From NCBI GenBank assembly GCA_963791235.1, contig CAWBRW010000032.1, forward strand, positions 62,001-126,000: a stretch of 64,000 bases of DNA, written 5' to 3'. The DNA is from JALORV01 sp963791235 (GTDB lineage: Bacteria; Pseudomonadota; Gammaproteobacteria; Burkholderiales; Burkholderiaceae_F). Below are positions 33,867-43,002 of this stretch, piece by piece; within the stretch, counting starts at the first letter, position 1, and every line of letters starts with the position of its first letter. The notes beneath the pieces were generated by a model. The model ran no database searches, was not told the DNA's origin, and worked only from the letters and a program-made list of their open reading frames with translations. Made by a program: the position numbers and the translations under genes.

Positions 33867-35960
33867 CTACTTCGGCCAGCGTCCGTTGGCCGCGGCCTCG
33901 ACCAGCAGCGGTGCTGGCTGCCAGAACGCGGGGTCCGCGTGCTGGTTCCCGGTGAAACGCTTCATTGCGCCGACAACCTTGTCCAGCCCGACCGCCTGCG
34001 CATGGAACATCGGGCCACCCCTGGACACCGGAAAGCCGTAGCCGGCGAGGTAGACGACATCGATGTCGCTGGCGCGCAGCGCAATGCCCTCCTCGAGGAT
34101 GCGTGCGCCCTCGTTCACCAGTGCATAGACGCAGCGCTGCACGATTTCCTCGTCGCCGATCGAACGCGGCACGATGCCGATCTCGTCGCGGTAGCGCTCG
34201 ATCAGCGCATCGATCTCGGGATCCGGCAATGGCGTCCGGCCACCGGCCTCGTAGCGGTACCAGCCCTTGCCGGTTTTCTGTCCAAGGCGTCCGAGCTCGA
34301 CCACGCGATCGCCGATGCGGCTGTACGTGAGGTGCGGCTTTTCGACATAGCGACGCTGGCGGATCGCGTAGCCGATGTCCATGCCGGCCATGTCGTACAT
34401 CGTAAAAGGGCCCATCGCCATTCCGAACTTCGTCAGCGCGGCATCGACCTGCTGCGGCGAAGCGCCCTCGTCGATCAGGAACAGCGACTGGCGGATGTAC
34501 TGCTCCAGCATGCGATTGCCGATGAATCCGTCACAGACGCCCGAGACAACGCCGACCTTTTTCAGGCGCTTGGCGAGCTGCATGACGGTGGCGAGCACGT
34601 CCTTGCCGGTCTTCTTCCCCCGAACGATTTCGAGCAAACGCATGACATTGGCCGGGCTGAAGAAGTGCGTGCCGATGACGTCGTGCGCACGCGTCGTGGC
34701 CGCCGCGATCTGGTCGACGTCCAGCGTCGAGGTGTTGGTCGCGAGGATCGCGCCGCGCTTCATCACGGCGTCGAGCCGCGCGAACACGCCCTGCTTCACC
34801 ACCATGTCCTCGTAGACCGCCTCCACGACGATGTCGGCGCTGCCCACGGCGTTGAAGTCCAGCGTCGGCTTCAGCAGGGCGACCCTCTGCTCGACCTGTT
34901 CCGCGGTCATTCGCCCCTTCTTCGCGGTCGCTTCCCAGTTGCGCCGGCAAGTGGCAAGGCCGCGGTCGAGCGCCGCCCGGTCCTTCTCGTAGACCGTCAC
35001 CGGGATGCCGGCATTGGCGAAGCTCATCGCGATGCCGCCGCCCATCGTGCCGAAGCCGAGCACGGCCGCCGAACGGATCGGCCGCGTCGGCGTGCTGTCC
35101 GGCACGTCCGGGACCTTGGCGGCGGCCCGCTCGGCAAAGAATGCGTGGCGCAGGGCGCGCGATTCCGGCGACTGCACGAGCTCGATGAAGTAGCCACGCT
35201 CGCGTGCCAGGCCCTCGTCGAACGGCAGCGTGACAGAGGACTCGACGGAATCGACGCACTTCAGCGGCGCCGGCAGGCCCCGCGCCTGCTTCGCGACCTC
35301 GGCGCGTGCCGCGCCGAAGAACGCCTCGGCGGATACGCCGGCAGGCAAGGCAGCGGCACGGTCACGCAGCCGCGGATGCTTGCTGCGCCGGGCCACTTCC
35401 GCGGCGAATACCAGCACTCCGTCGAATGAGTCGCGCGGCACGATGCGCTCGACCAGTCCGTGGGTCAGCGCATCACTCGCCGGAATCGGATCGCCGCTGA
35501 CGATCATCCGCAGGCCTTTTTCCGCGCCGACCGCGCGCGGCAGCCGCTGGGTTCCACCTGCACCGGGAAGCAATCCGATCTTCACTTCTGGCAGTCCGAG
35601 CGTCGCATCCGGCGTCGCAATGCGATAGCTGCAGCCGAGAGAGAGTTCGAGACCGCCGCCCATACAGACGCCATTGATGGCCGCGATCACCGGTTTGGGA
35701 GACCGCTCGACCGCGTCGATCAGCTGCAGCAGGTTGGGCTCGGCCAGTGCCGCCGGCGTGTTGAACTCGCGGATGTCGGCACCGCCGGAATACACGCGAT
35801 CAGTCCCGGTGATGACGATGACCTTGACCGCACGGTCGTCCAGCGCGCGTTCGAGGCCGTCGATCATCGCCTTGCGGGTGGCGTGTCCCAGCCCGTTGAC
35901 GGGCGGATTGTCGATCTGCAGCACGGCGACGTCGCCGCGGCGCTCGTAGTGCGTGGTCAT
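33867..35960 (-). CDS. fadB: Bifunctional enoyl-CoA hydratase/3-hydroxyacyl-CoA dehydrogenase
   Basis: 697 residues. The N-terminal crotonase domain has GADIREFNTPAAL and INGVCMGGGLELSLGCSYRI, forming the oxyanion hole, and LPEVKIGLLPGAGGTQRLPR with the catalytic Glu. From about residue 292 the dehydrogenase domain begins (SAAVLGFGTMGGGIAMSFAN) with ATNTSTLDVDQIA, THFFSPANVMRLLEIVRG including the catalytic His, and GVVSGVCDGFIGNRM. It performs two steps of beta-oxidation. It follows the livF gene by 31 bases. The FadB name is by similarity; a partner thiolase is not in the window. Confidence 0.94.
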   Translation of the reverse strand: MTTHYERRGDVAVLQIDNPPVNGLGHATRKAMIDGLERALDDRAVKVIVITGTDRVYSGGADIREFNTPAALAEPNLLQLIDAVERSPKPVIAAINGVCMGGGLELSLGCSYRIATPDATLGLPEVKIGLLPGAGGTQRLPRAVGAEKGLRMIVSGDPIPASDALTHGLVERIVPRDSFDGVLVFAAEVARRSKHPRLRDRAAALPAGVSAEAFFGAARAEVAKQARGLPAPLKCVDSVESSVTLPFDEGLARERGYFIELVQSPESRALRHAFFAERAAAKVPDVPDSTPTRPIRSAAVLGFGTMGGGIAMSFANAGIPVTVYEKDRAALDRGLATCRRNWEATAKKGRMTAEQVEQRVALLKPTLDFNAVGSADIVVEAVYEDMVVKQGVFARLDAVMKRGAILATNTSTLDVDQIAAATTRAHDVIGTHFFSPANVMRLLEIVRGKKTGKDVLATVMQLAKRLKKVGVVSGVCDGFIGNRMLEQYIRQSLFLIDEGASPQQVDAALTKFGMAMGPFTMYDMAGMDIGYAIRQRRYVEKPHLTYSRIGDRVVELGRLGQKTGKGWYRYEAGGRTPLPDPEIDALIERYRDEIGIVPRSIGDEEIVQRCVYALVNEGARILEEGIALRASDIDVVYLAGYGFPVSRGGPMFHAQAVGLDKVVGAMKRFTGNQHADPAFWQPAPLLVEAAANGRWPK

Positions 35961-35991
35961 TGCGCTTGCTCCGGAGGATGACGCCGATCGC

Positions 35992-36699
35992 TCAGACTTC
36001 CAGCCACTCCTGGCGGATCAGCTTGTTGGCTTTGAGGTCGTCGGGCGTGCCATGGAACACCATGTGCCCGTGACCCATCACGTATACCCGCTGCGAGATC
36101 TGCATCGCAATCGTCAGTTTCTGCTCGATCAACAGGATGGAAACACCGCGGTCGCGCAGCTCGCGCAGGAAGTTGCCCACGAGCTCGACGATCATCGGTG
36201 CCAAGCCTTCGGTCGGTTCATCGATGATGACGAGCTGAGGATCACCCATCATGGTACGCGCCAGCGTCAGCATCTGCTGTTCGCCCCCTGACAGGACGCC
36301 GGCCTGGGTGCGAGCACGCTCCTGCAGCCGTGGAAACAGCCGGTAGACGTCGGCATAGCTCCAGCCCGAGGCGTGTCCACGCTTGACGCCGAGACGGAGG
36401 TTCTCCTCCACCGTCAGCGTCGGGAAGATGTCACGATTTTCCGGCACATAGCCGATGCCGAGATGTGCGATCTCGAAGGTCTTGAGTCGTGTCAGGTCGT
36501 GCGACTTGAATTCGATCGTGCCAGTGGCATCCACCAGGCCCATGATCGCCTTCGCCGTTGTCGACCGCCCCACCCCGTTGCGGCCCAGCAGGCTGACGAT
36601 CTCGCCGGTACCTACGGTGAGGTCCACGCCGTGCAGTACGTGGCTCTTGCCATAGTAGGCCTGCAGGTTGTCCACCCGCAGCAGCGGCTCGGCACTCAC
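35992..36699 (-). CDS. livF: Branched-chain-type ABC transporter ATPase LivF, Walker A Lys replaced
   Basis: 235 residues. Signature LSGGEQQ (136-142) and Walker B LVIIDEPTEGLAP (Glu161) are intact. The Walker A motif reads GRNGVGRS at 39-46, with Arg45 where Lys is expected, and the H-loop position is Gln193 (IEQK), as is usual for LivF proteins. With LivG it powers import through LivHM. Its start overlaps the livG stop by four bases. The Arg change, together with LivG's altered signature, puts the lesions in one composite ATP site. Confidence 0.93.
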   Translation of the reverse strand: MSAEPLLRVDNLQAYYGKSHVLHGVDLTVGTGEIVSLLGRNGVGRSTTAKAIMGLVDATGTIEFKSHDLTRLKTFEIAHLGIGYVPENRDIFPTLTVEENLRLGVKRGHASGWSYADVYRLFPRLQERARTQAGVLSGGEQQMLTLARTMMGDPQLVIIDEPTEGLAPMIVELVGNFLRELRDRGVSILLIEQKLTIAMQISQRVYVMGHGHMVFHGTPDDLKANKLIRQEWLEV

Positions 36700-37448
36700 G
36701 TTGCCTCCGCATGCTGGCCGAGGTAGGCCTCCTTGACCGCGGCGTTGGCGCGGATCTCGGCCGGCGTCCCCGAGGCGATCAAGTGCCCATAGACGACGAC
36801 CGAGATGCGGTCTGCAAGGCCAAACACGACACCCATGTCGTGCTCAACCATGACGAGCGTGCGGCCCTGGGTCACGTCGCGAATCATGTCGACTGCACGC
36901 CTGCTTTCGGCCCGGCTCATGCCGGCCGTCGGTTCGTCGAGCAGGATGACGCTGGCACCCCCGGCGATCGTGATGCCGATCTCGAGCGCCCGCTGCTCGG
37001 CGTAGGTCAGAAGCCCGGCCAGCGTGTCACGCCGGCGCCTGAGCCCCACGCGATGCAGCAGCTCTTCAGCACGGTCCTCCGCATCCTTCAGTTTGTTCAG
37101 GTTCTTCCAGAACGCATAGCGGTGGCCGAGCGACCACAGCACCGCGCAGCGCAGGTTCTCGAAGACCGACAGGCGATGGAAGATGTTGGTGATCTGGAAG
37201 CTGCGTGCGAGCCCGAGTCGGTTGATCTCGAACGGTTTGCGGTTGGTGATCGGCTGTCCGTTCAGCCGGATCGTCCCGGACGAGACGTCAAAGCGGCCGC
37301 TGATCAGGTTGAACAGGGTCGACTTGCCGGCGCCATTGGGACCGATGATCGCGTGGCGCTCGCCGCTGGGGATTGCGAGATCGATGCCGCGGATGACTTC
37401 CGTCTTGCCGAAGCTCTTGCAGACCCCGGTCAGTTCAAGGGCGTTCAT
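36696..37448 (-). CDS. livG: Branched-chain-type ABC transporter ATPase LivG
   Basis: 250 residues. Walker A GPNGAGKSTLFN (36-47), Q-loop FQITNIF (Gln86), Walker B VILLDEPTAGMS (Glu172) and switch His203 (VEHDMG) are canonical. The signature motif is LTYAEQRALEI (147-157) instead of LSYGQQ-like, lacking its key Gly. ATG 37448 overlaps the livM stop by four bases; an upstream extension to 37547 is rejected because it runs through livM. It energises uptake with LivF; the substrate is set by the binding protein. Confidence 0.94.
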   Translation of the reverse strand: MNALELTGVCKSFGKTEVIRGIDLAIPSGERHAIIGPNGAGKSTLFNLISGRFDVSSGTIRLNGQPITNRKPFEINRLGLARSFQITNIFHRLSVFENLRCAVLWSLGHRYAFWKNLNKLKDAEDRAEELLHRVGLRRRRDTLAGLLTYAEQRALEIGITIAGGASVILLDEPTAGMSRAESRRAVDMIRDVTQGRTLVMVEHDMGVVFGLADRISVVVYGHLIASGTPAEIRANAAVKEAYLGQHAEAT

Positions 37449-38746
37449 GTGGGATTGTCCCGGATCCAGTCCTCGATCTCGATCTGGATCTCGCTCCAGC
37501 ACTCTGCGAAGTGGCGCCGGTAATACTCGAAGGCGAGCGCGCCGCACAGCAGAACGAAGGCGGCGAGAACCCAGGGCCCGGGTGCGCCGGTATCCATCGG
37601 AATGCCGAACAGCCGCGTCACGGGGCCCTGACCAGTGTCCAGCGTGACGTGGTAGGTCAGCTCGATCAGCATCACCGTCCCGAGCGCCGCCGTTAGCGCG
37701 GTCAGAAGGACGCCGACGTACGGGTCGCGCAGGCGCTTGAACTTGCCGAACTTCATCACCCGCAGGTTCATCAGCAGCAGGCTCGCCAGGCCACCGGGCG
37801 CGAACATCACGAGCGCCACGAAGAACACGCCGAGGTAGAGCTGCCAGGCCTTCGTGTACTCGGAGAGCGCCACCGAGAAGAAGACGAAGACGATGGCACC
37901 GAGGATCGGCCCGAAGAAGAAGCTGGCACCCCCAATGAATGCGGCGAGCAGCACGCCGCCCGACCGCACGGCGCTGACGTTCTCGGCGCTGACGATCTCG
38001 AAGTTGATCGCGGTGAGCCCTCCGGCAATGCCGCCGAAGAAACTCGACAGGATCAGCATCAGCCAGCGCACGCGCTGCGTGTTGTAGCCGATGAACTCAG
38101 CGCGCTCCGGGTTGTCGCGCACCGCGTTGGCGATGCGCCCGAGCGGTGTATGCGTCAGCGCGAACATCGCCACCATGCAGGCAACGCACCAGACGGCAAT
38201 CAGGTAGTAGACCTGTAGCTGTGGTCCGAAGGTCAGCGACGAAATGCCGAATAGCGGCGGCCCCGCCGTTCGATTGCCGGTGATGCCCCCTTCGCCGCCG
38301 AAGAAGCCCGGGAACATCAGCGAGGCGGCGAATACCATCTCGCCGATGCCCAGAGTGATCATCGCGAACGGCGTGCCGGCCTTGCGCGTCGTCAGGTAGC
38401 CGAAGATGACGCCGAAGAACCCGCCGGCGAGCCCGGCGATCAGTGGCAATAGCGAGATCGGCCAGTCGAGGCTGCCGGCAGCGATGCGGTTCATCGCGTG
38501 CATCGCGAAGAACGCCCCCAGGCCGGAGTACACCGCGTGACCGAAGGACAGCATGCCGCTCTGCCCGAGCAGCATGTTGTAGCTCAGCGCGAACACGATC
38601 ATGATGCCCATCTGCGACATCAGGGTCAGCGCGAATCCCTTGCTGAAGAAAGCCGGCAGCAGCGCGAACAGCAAGGCAGTGAAGCCCCAGATCACCCAGC
38701 GCCCGAAATTGAGCGGCCTGAACGTGATGACGCGCAGCTCAGCCAA
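37445..38746 (-). CDS. livM: Branched-chain-type ABC transporter permease LivM
   Basis: 433 residues with about ten membrane spans. SYNMLLGQSGMLSFGHAVYS near residue 55 is the LivHM signature, and RDNPERAEFIGYNTQRVRWL is the coupling-helix loop. It carries a long C-terminal extension ending in a soluble tail (EYYRRHFAECWSEIQIEIED), longer than the usual 320-420 residues. It starts with TTG at 38746, three bases after the livH stop, with GAGGA seven bases upstream. Confidence 0.92.
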   Translation of the reverse strand: MAELRVITFRPLNFGRWVIWGFTALLFALLPAFFSKGFALTLMSQMGIMIVFALSYNMLLGQSGMLSFGHAVYSGLGAFFAMHAMNRIAAGSLDWPISLLPLIAGLAGGFFGVIFGYLTTRKAGTPFAMITLGIGEMVFAASLMFPGFFGGEGGITGNRTAGPPLFGISSLTFGPQLQVYYLIAVWCVACMVAMFALTHTPLGRIANAVRDNPERAEFIGYNTQRVRWLMLILSSFFGGIAGGLTAINFEIVSAENVSAVRSGGVLLAAFIGGASFFFGPILGAIVFVFFSVALSEYTKAWQLYLGVFFVALVMFAPGGLASLLLMNLRVMKFGKFKRLRDPYVGVLLTALTAALGTVMLIELTYHVTLDTGQGPVTRLFGIPMDTGAPGPWVLAAFVLLCGALAFEYYRRHFAECWSEIQIEIEDWIRDNPT

Positions 38747-38749
38747 GGC

Positions 38750-39706
38750 CTAGTCCTCGCGCGTACCGAGCAGACCCTTGGGCCGCACGATCAGGATCAG
38801 CACCAGCACCAGGTAGGGCAGTACCGGCGCGACCTGCGACAGCGTCAGCGTCAGAACCGGATAGAGCGTCGAGTCAGGCGCGAGCGGCATCCCGAGCGAG
38901 GCGAGCAGCTTCACGACGGAGAGATCGGACACCTTGCCGAAGCTTTCCAGCAGGCCGATCAGCAGCGCTGCGATGAACGCTCCCGCCAGCGAACCCATGC
39001 CGCCGACGACGATGACCACGAAGACGATCGCACCGACGGTGCCGGCCATCGCCGGCTCGGTGACGAAGGCGTTGCCGCCAACGACACCGGCCAGGCCCGC
39101 GAGCGCCGATCCGCCGCCGAAGACCAGCATGAACACGCGCGGCACGTTGTGCCCCAGCGCTTCCACCTGCTGCGGGTGCGTCAGCGCCGCCTGGATCACG
39201 AGGCCGATGCGCGTGCGCGTCAGCAGCAGCCAGATCGCCACCAGCATGCCGACTGCCACAGCCATCATGAACATGCGGTACTGCGGGAAGGTGATGCCCA
39301 GTGCCTGCAACCACGCGACCGGACCGTCGAGTTCGGACGGCACGCGGTACGGCACGGCGGCCCGGCCCCAGATGACCTGCGCCAGCTCCACGATGATGTA
39401 CGACAGGCCGAAGGTGAAGAGCAGTTCCGGCACGTGTCCCCACTTGTGCACGCGCCGCAGGCCCCAGCGTTCGACCAGCACCCCGAGGATGAAGAGCATC
39501 AGCGGCGCCGCTACCAGTGCGATCCAGAAGCCGAACCACGTCGAGAACTGGTAGGCAATGTAGGCACCGAGCATGTAGAAGCTCGCGTGCGCGAAGTTGA
39601 GCACGCCCATCATCGAGAAGATGAGCGTGAGCCCAGCCGCCAGCATGAACAGCAGCAGGCCGTAGCTCACGCCGTACAGTGCCTGACTGAGAGTCGCTTC
39701 GAGCAT
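38750..39706 (-). CDS. livH: Branched-chain-type ABC transporter permease LivH
   Basis: 318 residues, polytopic. SYGLLLFMLAAGLTLIFSMM then GVLNFAHASFYMLGAYIAY is the LivH signature, and GHNVPRVFMLVFGGGSALAG the cytoplasmic EAA-like loop. Full length for LivH (290-320). It follows a terminator after the binding-protein gene, so its level is probably lower than that of the binding protein. Its own ribosome site is poor. Confidence 0.93.
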   Translation of the reverse strand: MLEATLSQALYGVSYGLLLFMLAAGLTLIFSMMGVLNFAHASFYMLGAYIAYQFSTWFGFWIALVAAPLMLFILGVLVERWGLRRVHKWGHVPELLFTFGLSYIIVELAQVIWGRAAVPYRVPSELDGPVAWLQALGITFPQYRMFMMAVAVGMLVAIWLLLTRTRIGLVIQAALTHPQQVEALGHNVPRVFMLVFGGGSALAGLAGVVGGNAFVTEPAMAGTVGAIVFVVIVVGGMGSLAGAFIAALLIGLLESFGKVSDLSVVKLLASLGMPLAPDSTLYPVLTLTLSQVAPVLPYLVLVLILIVRPKGLLGTRED

Positions 39707-39716
39707 CAGGGCGGGA

Positions 39717-39748
39717 CAAAGAAAACCGGCCCGGGAGTCCGGGCCGGT
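39717..39748 (-). terminator. Intrinsic terminator between binding-protein gene and livH
   Basis: A perfect 10-bp stem (ACCGGCCCGG at 39725-39734 with CCGGGCCGGT at 39739-39748) and a four-base loop precede TTTTCTTTG on the minus strand. It sits right after the binding-protein stop and probably gives partial read-through into livHMGF. Confidence 0.85.
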
Positions 39749-39771
39749 CTCGGCTCAGGAAGCAGGCCCGC

Positions 39772-41076
39772 CTACTGCGGGCGCGCCGGCCGCTTCATCT
39801 GGCAACTGGTCGGCTGCGACGCGACGTAGGTCGGGTATGCGGCCTCGGTCTTCCAGGTGTAGCCGGTCTTTTCGACGTCATGCTTGTTGGGTCCGCCGAC
39901 CTTGGTCCACGACGAGATCCACAGCGGCTGCAGCAGCTGGTGGTCGGTCGCGCGCATCTCGATCTCGCCGTGCGGGGCGCTCATCTTCACGCCTTCCATC
40001 GCATAGGCGACGCGCAGGGGGTCCGTCGACTTCGCCCGCTTGATGCCTTCGGCCAGCGTCATGAGGGAGGTGTAGGTCGAGACCGCGTACCACTCCTCGT
40101 TGAACCGCTTCTTGAAGTCCTGCGCGACCTGCTCGTAGGGATAGCTCGGGGCGATGTTCGGATGCCAGTACGACACCTGGCGCATGCGGTTCTCGCCCGC
40201 GGCGCCAATCGCGGTCGGTGTACCCAGTACGCCAGCGTAGTAGGTGTAGAAGTTGGCGTTCAGGCCTGCGTCGCGGGCGGCGCGCACCAGCAGCGCGAGG
40301 TCCGGGCCCCAGTTGCCGGTAATGATCGTGTCCGCGTTGGCGGCGCGCATCTTCGCGATGTACGGCGAGAAGTCGCGCACCTGGCCCAGCGGGTGCAGGT
40401 CGTCGCCGACGATCTTCACGTCGGGACGCTTCTTGCCGAGCAGGTCCTTGGCGACGCGCGACACCTGCTGGCCGTGCGAGTAGTTCTGGTTGATCAGGAA
40501 GACGTTCTTCACCTCCGGACGATCCTTGATGAAGGTCGTCAGGGCTTCCATCTTCATGTCGGTATTGGCGTCGAAGCGGAAGTGCCAGAAGCTGCACTTG
40601 CTGTTGGTGAGATCCGGATCGACCGCCGCGAAGTTGAGGAACACGATGGCCTGGTCCGGATTGCGCTCGTTGTGCTTCTCGATCGCATCGATCAGCGCCA
40701 GCGCCGCGCCGGATCCCTGTCCCTGCACGACATAACGGATGCCCTGGTCGATGACCTGCTTGAACTGCGTCAGCGTTTCCTGGGGCGAGGCCTTGTTGTC
40801 GAACGGCACGATCTCGAACTTCACGCCCGGCCCGGCCACCTGTTGCGCGTTCAGCTGTTCCGACATGAACTGGAAGTGCCGCAGCAGGTTGGTCCCGACG
40901 CCGGCAAACGGCCCGGACAGCGGGTCGACATAGGCGATCTTGACCGTCTGGGCGGCCACCGCCGGCGGCGGAGCGCCCTTCGCCGCCGGAGCGGCCTTGC
41001 CCTGCGCGAACGCCGTGCTGCCCGCGGCCGCGAAAGTGGCGGCCGCGACCCACGCAATCGCCTGACGTCGACTCAT
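39772..41076 (-). CDS. livK: ABC transporter periplasmic substrate-binding protein (Liv/Leu-Ile-Val type)
   Basis: About 434 residues, a type I periplasmic binding protein. The start of the reading frame has three consecutive ATGs (41082, 41079, 41076). AAGGAG lies directly against the first and six bases from the third, so 41076 (MSRRQAIAWVAAATFAAAGS) is preferred. The signal peptide has adjacent Arg residues and ends near AFAQG, so Tat export is conceivable. The mature part has KIAYVDPLSGPFAGVGTNLL and a C-terminal CQM near the end. In a cluster with an acyl-CoA ligase and beta-oxidation genes, the ligand is more likely a carboxylic acid than an amino acid. Confidence 0.92.
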   Translation of the reverse strand: MSRRQAIAWVAAATFAAAGSTAFAQGKAAPAAKGAPPPAVAAQTVKIAYVDPLSGPFAGVGTNLLRHFQFMSEQLNAQQVAGPGVKFEIVPFDNKASPQETLTQFKQVIDQGIRYVVQGQGSGAALALIDAIEKHNERNPDQAIVFLNFAAVDPDLTNSKCSFWHFRFDANTDMKMEALTTFIKDRPEVKNVFLINQNYSHGQQVSRVAKDLLGKKRPDVKIVGDDLHPLGQVRDFSPYIAKMRAANADTIITGNWGPDLALLVRAARDAGLNANFYTYYAGVLGTPTAIGAAGENRMRQVSYWHPNIAPSYPYEQVAQDFKKRFNEEWYAVSTYTSLMTLAEGIKRAKSTDPLRVAYAMEGVKMSAPHGEIEMRATDHQLLQPLWISSWTKVGGPNKHDVEKTGYTWKTEAAYPTYVASQPTSCQMKRPARPQ

Positions 41077-41185
41077 CATCATCTCCTTGGTGCGTCCGCC
41101 ACTCAACGGGGGATTCGGCGGCGAAGAATACTGGCCGCCCCCCGCCCGGTAAAGCCGCAGTGCGGTCAGGGTTTACGCGTCCCGG

Positions 41186-42829
41186 CTAGGCAGTCGGCAG
41201 CTTGTAGTCAGCGAACTGGTCGCGCAGCCTGGTCTTCAGCATCTTCCCGGTTGCGCCCAGCGGAATCGCTTCGACAAAGACTACGTCATCGGGAACCTGC
41301 CACTTGGCCACTTTGCCTTCGTAATGCGCCAGCAGTTCTTCCTTGGTCACTGCCGCGTTGGGTTTCTTCATGACGACCAGCAGCGGGCGCTCGTCCCACT
41401 TGGGGTGCCTGGCGGCGATGCAGGCCGCCATGGCGACGGCGGGATGCGACACGGCGACGTTCTCGATCTCGATCGAGCTGATCCATTCGCCGCCCGACTT
41501 GATCACGTCCTTGCTGCGATCGGTGATGTGCATGTAGCCCTCGGCATCGATGGTCGCGACGTCACCGGTGGGAAACCAGTCCACGCCAGCCGGGTCCTTC
41601 TTCAGCGGATTGCCGCTGCCGTCCTTGTAGTACTCCCGCATCACCCACGGGCCGCGCACCAGCAGGTCGCCAAACGATGTGCCGTCCCATGGCAGGTCGC
41701 CACCATCGTCCCCGACGATCTTCATGTCGACGCCATAGAGGACCCGCCCCTGCTTGTACTGGATCTTCAACCGCTCTTCGGCCGACTGGCCCAGGTGCTT
41801 CGCCTTGAACGTGCAGGCGGTGCCTAGCGGGCTCATCTCGGTCATGCCCCAGGCGTGCAGCACGTGCACTCCATATTTCTCCTGGAACAGCTTGATCATC
41901 GCCGGCGGGCAGGCTGAGCCGCCGATCACCGTGCGGTTCATCGTCGAAAAGCGCAGTCCGTTGGCTTCGGTGTAGGTCAGCAGCCCTTGCCAGACAGTGG
42001 GCACGCCGGCCGAGCAGGTCACCTTCTCCGTCTCGAACAGTTCGTGGAGCGACTTGCCGTCGAGGTGGGGCCCGGGGAAGACGATCTTGCAGCCGACCAT
42101 CGGGGCCACGTACGGCAACCCCCAGGCATTGACATGGAACATCGGCACCACCGGCAGGATGACGTCGCGCGCAGAGACGTTGAGCGCGTCCGGCAGTGCC
42201 GCGGCGAGCGTGTGCAGCACCGTCGAACGATGGCTGTACAGCACACCTTTCGGATTGCCCGTCGTCCCCGACGTGTAGCACATCGACGACGCGGTGTTCT
42301 CGTCGAACTCCGGCCACTGGTACTGGTCCGAATGGCTGCCGAGGACGTCCTCGTAGCACTTCAGGTCCACCTTCGAGGCCGCCGGCATGTGTTCACGGTC
42401 GGTCATCGCCACCCAGTGCTGCACGGTCTTGCAGTGAGGCGCGATTGCCTCGATCAGCGGCAGGAACGTCAGGTCGAAGAACAGCGCGCGGTCCTCGGCG
42501 TGGTTGACGATCCACGCGATCTGTTCCGGATGCAGGCGCGGGTTGATCGTGTGCAGCACGGCACCCGATCCGGATACCGCGAAGTACAGCTCCATGTGCC
42601 GGTAGCCGTTCCACGCCAGCGTCGCCACGCGATCAGTCGCCCGCAACGCCAGGCCGTCGAGCGCGTTGGCGAGCTGGCGCGAGCGGCGATGCAGCTCGCG
42701 GTACGTGGTGCGATGGATGTCGCCCTCGACGCGGCGCGAGACGATTTCCACATCACCATGATGGCGGTCCGCGTGCGTGATCAGCGACGAGATCAGCAAC
42801 GGCGTGCGCATCATCAGGCCCTGCAGCAT
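41186..42829 (-). CDS. Acyl-CoA synthetase (AMP-forming), AlkK-like
   Basis: 547 residues of the ANL ligase family. The AMP-binding P-loop is CYTSGTTGNPKGVLYSHR near residue 170, then HAWGMTEMSPLGTAC, and the hinge region GDVATIDAEGYMHITDRSKD, ending in VIKSGGEWISSIEIENVAVS. The C-terminal Lys for adenylation is in PLGATGKMLKTRLRD. It activates a carboxylic acid with ATP and CoA. The 547-residue size and motifs match the medium-chain/AlkK-FadD3 type. AAGGAG seven bases before ATG 42829 supports the start. It opens the 13-kb minus-strand cluster, 109 bases upstream of the binding protein gene. Confidence 0.93.
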   Translation of the reverse strand: MLQGLMMRTPLLISSLITHADRHHGDVEIVSRRVEGDIHRTTYRELHRRSRQLANALDGLALRATDRVATLAWNGYRHMELYFAVSGSGAVLHTINPRLHPEQIAWIVNHAEDRALFFDLTFLPLIEAIAPHCKTVQHWVAMTDREHMPAASKVDLKCYEDVLGSHSDQYQWPEFDENTASSMCYTSGTTGNPKGVLYSHRSTVLHTLAAALPDALNVSARDVILPVVPMFHVNAWGLPYVAPMVGCKIVFPGPHLDGKSLHELFETEKVTCSAGVPTVWQGLLTYTEANGLRFSTMNRTVIGGSACPPAMIKLFQEKYGVHVLHAWGMTEMSPLGTACTFKAKHLGQSAEERLKIQYKQGRVLYGVDMKIVGDDGGDLPWDGTSFGDLLVRGPWVMREYYKDGSGNPLKKDPAGVDWFPTGDVATIDAEGYMHITDRSKDVIKSGGEWISSIEIENVAVSHPAVAMAACIAARHPKWDERPLLVVMKKPNAAVTKEELLAHYEGKVAKWQVPDDVVFVEAIPLGATGKMLKTRLRDQFADYKLPTA

Positions 42830-43002
42830 GGTGTATCTCCTTCCCTTCGTTCACTTCGGATGGGCGCAGCAGCTTGATTCGACTTGGGATCGACCGCGGC
42901 AGCCCCACATGCTCAAGAGTTGCCCGGGCCGAGTCAAGTCGCGGCCCGTGGACCGAGAGGGCCGGCAACCTTGCCCCGTAGAATCCGAACCCGGAGAACC
43001 CA

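Noticed and set aside
38498..39829. 443-codon plus-strand open frame over livM and livH
   Set aside because: His/Gln/Arg-rich shadow of permease hydrophobic codons; no recognisable domain.
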